NCBI GenBank assembly: GCA_027391075.1
Contig: DAHYHI010000091.1
Coordinates: 1 to 64,000, forward strand
Reading direction: 5' to 3'
Length of the DNA stretch: 64,000 nt
From: JAJZAM01 sp027391075
Lineage (GTDB): Bacteria; Actinomycetota; Acidimicrobiia; Acidimicrobiales; Palsa-688
In this document: piece after piece, positions 61,381 through 64,000 of the stretch
Layout: each line of letters starts with the position of its first letter
Numbering within the stretch: position 1 is the first letter of the stretch
The notes under the pieces: generated by a model
What the model was told of the DNA's origin: nothing
The model's database searches: none
Seen by the model: only the letters and a program-made list of their open reading frames with translations
Program-made: the position numbers and the translations under genes

Positions 61381-62092
61381 TTTGCAGTGCTGGAGTTGGA
61401 GCGTTGGCGTGGCTTGGGTCGCAGGGGGGAGGGATCATGAGCCCTCTTTGTCGGCGGGGACGTCGTCAGATGGATCCGTAGGGATCGCTGGATGACTTGA
61501 CAGGGCGGAGACTAGTTCGCGTTTTGTTAAACCGAGGAGCCGCTGATAGTGTTTTAAATGGGAGCTGGTGTCGTCGACTGGGATTGACGCGGAGAGCCCA
61601 TCATCGGAGGCGAGGGCGGGTCGGCCAATTCGACCGGCCGGTGCACTGTTTCGGTCATGATGACCGGAACTGTTGACCGAGACCGACCGATGGTGGTGGC
61701 CGTCGACATGACGAGCGCTCTTCGTGGAGGACATGAGTGTCGCCCCAGGCACTTAGTTCGCCACACAGTCTGCGACAACGGATCAGCTAACGACTGGGAC
61801 GGCGTTAAGGTAGCTGATGAGATCTACGACGGATTGCTGACGAATCTCAGCGTTAGTGGGCTGTAGCCCCAACGGGCCCAGCTCGTGGAAGCGTCGCCCT
61901 GGGTCCGCCTTGTTTCATAGGGAGGAAAATGGCAAGTCGAGGAGTAGAAGGCTAGGATTTGGGCTGAGTATCAATCTACAGATGCCAAGCGGACCCAACC
62001 TACCAGTCGGGTAGCCGACGCGGTCTCTGGACTCCTATACTCGACGGCCATGCAAAGCGAGGGAGAGGCTCGGGGCGACAGACAGGTGAGCG
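61381..62092. other. Gap with only weak small frames
   Basis: About 710 bp. Small frames on both strands (for example 61435-61752 minus and 61657-61866 plus) show no known motif and overlap one another. TATACT at 62036-62041 may be the -10 of the GT2 gene that begins at 62093. Confidence 0.3.
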
Positions 62093-62803
62093 GTGAGTGA
62101 GTCCAATTGCCTGAGCGTCGTGGTTCCCTGCTACAACGAGGCTGGCACGGTCAAAGAGCTTCTCGCCCGGGTGCTCGAATCGCCGTGGGTGGCTGAAGTG
62201 GTGGTCGTCGACGACGGCTCCACGGACGGGACTCTCGACGCAGTCCGTTCGGTCGGAGACCCCCGGCTGAAGGTGGTCGAGCAGGGCCGAAACATGGGTA
62301 AAGGTGCCGCGCTGCGCCGGGGTTTCGCCGAGGCGACGAGCGACTTCGTGGTGGTCCAAGACGCCGACTTGGAGTACGACCCGGGCGAGTACGGCAGGCT
62401 TCTCGAACCGCTGATCTCAGGCGAGGCGGACGTCGTGTTCGGCTCGCGGTTCATGTCGGACCGTCCGCACCGGGTGCTCTACTTCTGGCACTCGGTGGGC
62501 AACAAAGTTCTCACGACACTGTCGAACGCCTTCACCAACTTGAACCTCACCGACATGGAAACCTGCTACAAGGCTTTCCGCCGGGAGGTCATCCAAACCC
62601 TCGACCTGCGCGAGGATCGCTTCGGCATCGAGCCGGAGATCACCGCCAAGGTCGCCCGGACGGGGGTGCGGATCTACGAGGTGGGTATCAGCTACTCGGG
62701 GCGCACCTATGCGGAGGGGAAGAAGATCGGATGGCGTGACGGCTTCCAGGCTCTGCGCTGCATAGTTATCTATTCGCCAATCTGGGAGAAGCTCGCCAAG
62801 TAG
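62093..62803 (+). CDS. Polyprenyl-phosphate sugar transferase-like GT2
   Basis: 236 residues from GTG 62093. Motifs: LSVVVPCYNEAGTVKELLAR, VVVVDDGSTDGTLDAVRSVG, DFVVVQDADLEYDPGEYGRL (DxD) and DVVFGSRFMSDRPHRVLYFW. LTDMETCYKAFRREVIQTLD and IEPEITAKVARTGVRIYEVG follow, typical of dolichyl-phosphate glucose/mannose synthase-like enzymes without a membrane tail. It would load a sugar onto polyprenyl phosphate for use by GT-C enzymes, such as the large membrane protein just upstream. It is convergent with the epimerase gene, 4 bp apart. Confidence 0.85.
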   Translation: MSESNCLSVVVPCYNEAGTVKELLARVLESPWVAEVVVVDDGSTDGTLDAVRSVGDPRLKVVEQGRNMGKGAALRRGFAEATSDFVVVQDADLEYDPGEYGRLLEPLISGEADVVFGSRFMSDRPHRVLYFWHSVGNKVLTTLSNAFTNLNLTDMETCYKAFRREVIQTLDLREDRFGIEPEITAKVARTGVRIYEVGISYSGRTYAEGKKIGWRDGFQALRCIVIYSPIWEKLAK

Positions 62804-62807
62804 CGGC

Positions 62808-63743
62808 TCAGGGCGCCGGGTGCTTGTCGAACCAGGCGATGGTCTCGGCGAGACCCTCGGCTAGGGGAGTGGACGGGCTCCAACCCAGCGAAGCCCTAGC
62901 AAGTGTCAGGTCCGGTCGACGTTGTGTAGGGTCGTCGGCAGGCCGGGGGGTGAAGACGATGGGCGAGTCGGACCCGGTCAGCTCGAGGACCAGCTGGGCG
63001 ACTGAAAGGACCGTGAACTCGGTGTCGTTGCCGATGTTCACCGGGCCGACAAGGTCGGAGGCTGCTAACGCCAGCAGCCCGGCGACCTCGTCTTGCACGT
63101 AGCAGAAGCTGCGGGTTTGGGAGCCGTCGCCGTACACGGTGAGCGGCCTGCCCGACAGTGCTTGGGTTACCAGGTTCGATATCACCCGGCCGTCGTCGGG
63201 GCGCATCCGAGGGCCGTAGGTGTTGAAGATCCGTGCTATGCGCACGGCGACGCCGTGGCGGCGGTGGTAGGCCATGGCGAGCGCCTCGCCGAAGCGTTTC
63301 GCCTCGTCGTAGACAGAGCGCGGGCCGACGGGGTTCACGTTGCCCCAGTAGCTTTCCGGCTGGGGGTGCACGAGCGGCTCGCCGTACACCTCGCTGGTGG
63401 ACGCCTGGACGAACGTGGCCTTCCAACCTCTGGCCACTTCGAGAAGGTTGCGAAGCCCTGTGGACCCGACGGAGAGGATCTCCAGGCCGAGCGGTCCGAA
63501 ATCGACCGGCGAGGCAGGGCACGCCAAGTTGACGACAACGTCGAAGGGACCCTCCACGGGAAGACCGGCGGTGATGTCGGCCTCGACGAAGGTGAACCTT
63601 TCCAGTCCGTACAGTTCCTCCACGTTGGCTCGCGAGCCTGTCACCAGGTTATCCACGCAGACGACCTCGTCACCCCGTCCTATAAGCGTTGCGCACATCG
63701 CTGAGCCGATGAGGCCGGCTCCGCCCGCGACCAAGAACCGCAT
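62808..63743 (-). CDS. UDP-glucuronate decarboxylase-like SDR epimerase
   Basis: 311 residues from ATG 63743. The N-terminal RFLVAGGAGLIGSAMCATLI gives the GxxGxxG NAD site. It is followed by FDVVVNLACPASPVDFGPLG, FVQASTSEVYGEPLVHPQPE and SYWGNVNPVGPRSVYDEAKR with the YxxxK pair. RIFNTYGPRMRPDDGRVISN and LTVYGDGSQTRSFCYVQDEV are typical of UDP-xylose synthase. It would convert UDP-glucuronate to UDP-xylose. The gene directly upstream, overlapping by 1 bp, is a UDP-glucose dehydrogenase, which makes its substrate. Confidence 0.87.
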   Translation of the reverse strand: MRFLVAGGAGLIGSAMCATLIGRGDEVVCVDNLVTGSRANVEELYGLERFTFVEADITAGLPVEGPFDVVVNLACPASPVDFGPLGLEILSVGSTGLRNLLEVARGWKATFVQASTSEVYGEPLVHPQPESYWGNVNPVGPRSVYDEAKRFGEALAMAYHRRHGVAVRIARIFNTYGPRMRPDDGRVISNLVTQALSGRPLTVYGDGSQTRSFCYVQDEVAGLLALAASDLVGPVNIGNDTEFTVLSVAQLVLELTGSDSPIVFTPRPADDPTQRRPDLTLARASLGWSPSTPLAEGLAETIAWFDKHPAP

Positions 63744-64000
63744 CAGGATCTTCCCATCCCTACGTAGACAAGCCCGGCGGCCTTGGCTGCGCCGGGGTCG
63801 ATCATGTTGCGGGCGTCGACGAGGCCCCGCCCTGCCATGACCCCGGCAAGACGGACGAGGTCGACGGCCGCGAACTCGGGCCACTCGGTGAGCACCACGA
63901 CGACGTCGGCGTCTCGGGCCGCCTCGTAGAGGTCGTCGCAGACCTCCAAGCCGAGCCCGCCCAAGCGGGGGTCGTCGGCTGACGGCCCGCTCGGGTCGAA
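63743..64000 (-). CDS. UDP-glucose 6-dehydrogenase, C-terminal end
   Basis: Only the last 85 residues are inside the window; the rest lies beyond the right edge. FDPSGPSADDPRLGGLGLEV, CDDLYEAARDADVVVVLTEW, PEFAAVDLVRLAG and LVDARNMIDPGAAKAAGLVY match the C-terminal UDP-binding domain of UDP-glucose/GDP-mannose dehydrogenases (VLTEWPEF; DARNMIDP). It would oxidise UDP-glucose to UDP-glucuronate. Its stop TGA overlaps the epimerase ATG, so the two steps to UDP-xylose are coupled. Confidence 0.85.
   Translation of the reverse strand, partial: FDPSGPSADDPRLGGLGLEVCDDLYEAARDADVVVVLTEWPEFAAVDLVRLAGVMAGRGLVDARNMIDPGAAKAAGLVYVGMGRS

Noticed and set aside
61657..61866. Small plus-strand frame upstream of the GT2
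   Set aside because: 69 codons, no motif, overlapped by equally long antisense frames, and no ribosome site.
1..64000. tRNA, rRNA or CRISPR arrays
   Set aside because: No cloverleaf with CCA-side signature, no rRNA segment and no regularly spaced short repeats were noticed by eye. A covariance-model search would be needed to exclude small RNAs.

Overview
The window is high-GC actinobacterial DNA. It best fits the class Acidimicrobiia or a close relative (inference). The support is a secreted GYWL-repeat protein at the left edge, a RecBCD plus SNF2/SWIM set, a medium-chain PHA-type operon, and many TANNNT -10 boxes lying directly in front of start codons. I saw no rRNA, tRNA or CRISPR array.

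Positions 1-13.4 kb are an accessory 'graveyard'. Toxin-antitoxin modules (Phd/RelE, VapBC, MazEF-like, AbrB/PIN-like, HipBA, a lone RHH antitoxin, an XRE/nucleotidyltransferase remnant) alternate with broken metabolic genes (serine hydrolase/GNAT chimera, SnoaL-like, SDR, carboxymuconolactone decarboxylase, pyrF, VOC) and IS scraps. Two toxins look disarmed. relE carries two in-frame TGA codons, and hipA has Asn where the catalytic Asp is expected. Their antitoxins are intact, and hipB keeps three evenly spaced operators.

Positions 13.5-19 kb return to stable chromosome: an APC permease, a membrane protein, a GT2/DUF2304 pair and PspA. From 19.1 to 37.15 kb there is a same-strand DNA-end-processing island: SNF2 helicase, SWIM protein, RecC, RecB, RecD, an SbcD/YhaO-like nuclease and an SbcC/YhaN-like ATPase with a C-terminal winged-helix-like tail. 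Most junctions overlap by 1-4 bp.

Positions 37.1-55.7 kb are a surface-glycan region wrapped around a PHA synthase / acyl-CoA ligase / depolymerase operon. Its notable feature is a three-gene cassette (FkbM-like methyltransferase, glycosyltransferase A, glycosyltransferase B) present twice in inverted orientation at 41.3-37.1 kb and 51.5-55.7 kb. In the first copy the methyltransferase and glycosyltransferase A have lost signature active-site motifs. Two mirrored pairs of a small coiled-coil protein and a glycosyltransferase sit between the copies and run tail to tail with a 103-bp coding overlap. IS21, IS3, ISL3 and IS1634-type elements, mostly broken, flank the second copy. The last 5 kb hold an AT-rich multi-pass membrane protein, a polyprenyl-phosphate-type GT2, a UDP-glucuronate decarboxylase-like epimerase and the end of a UDP-glucose dehydrogenase, which together suggest UDP-xylose supply for the same envelope glycans.
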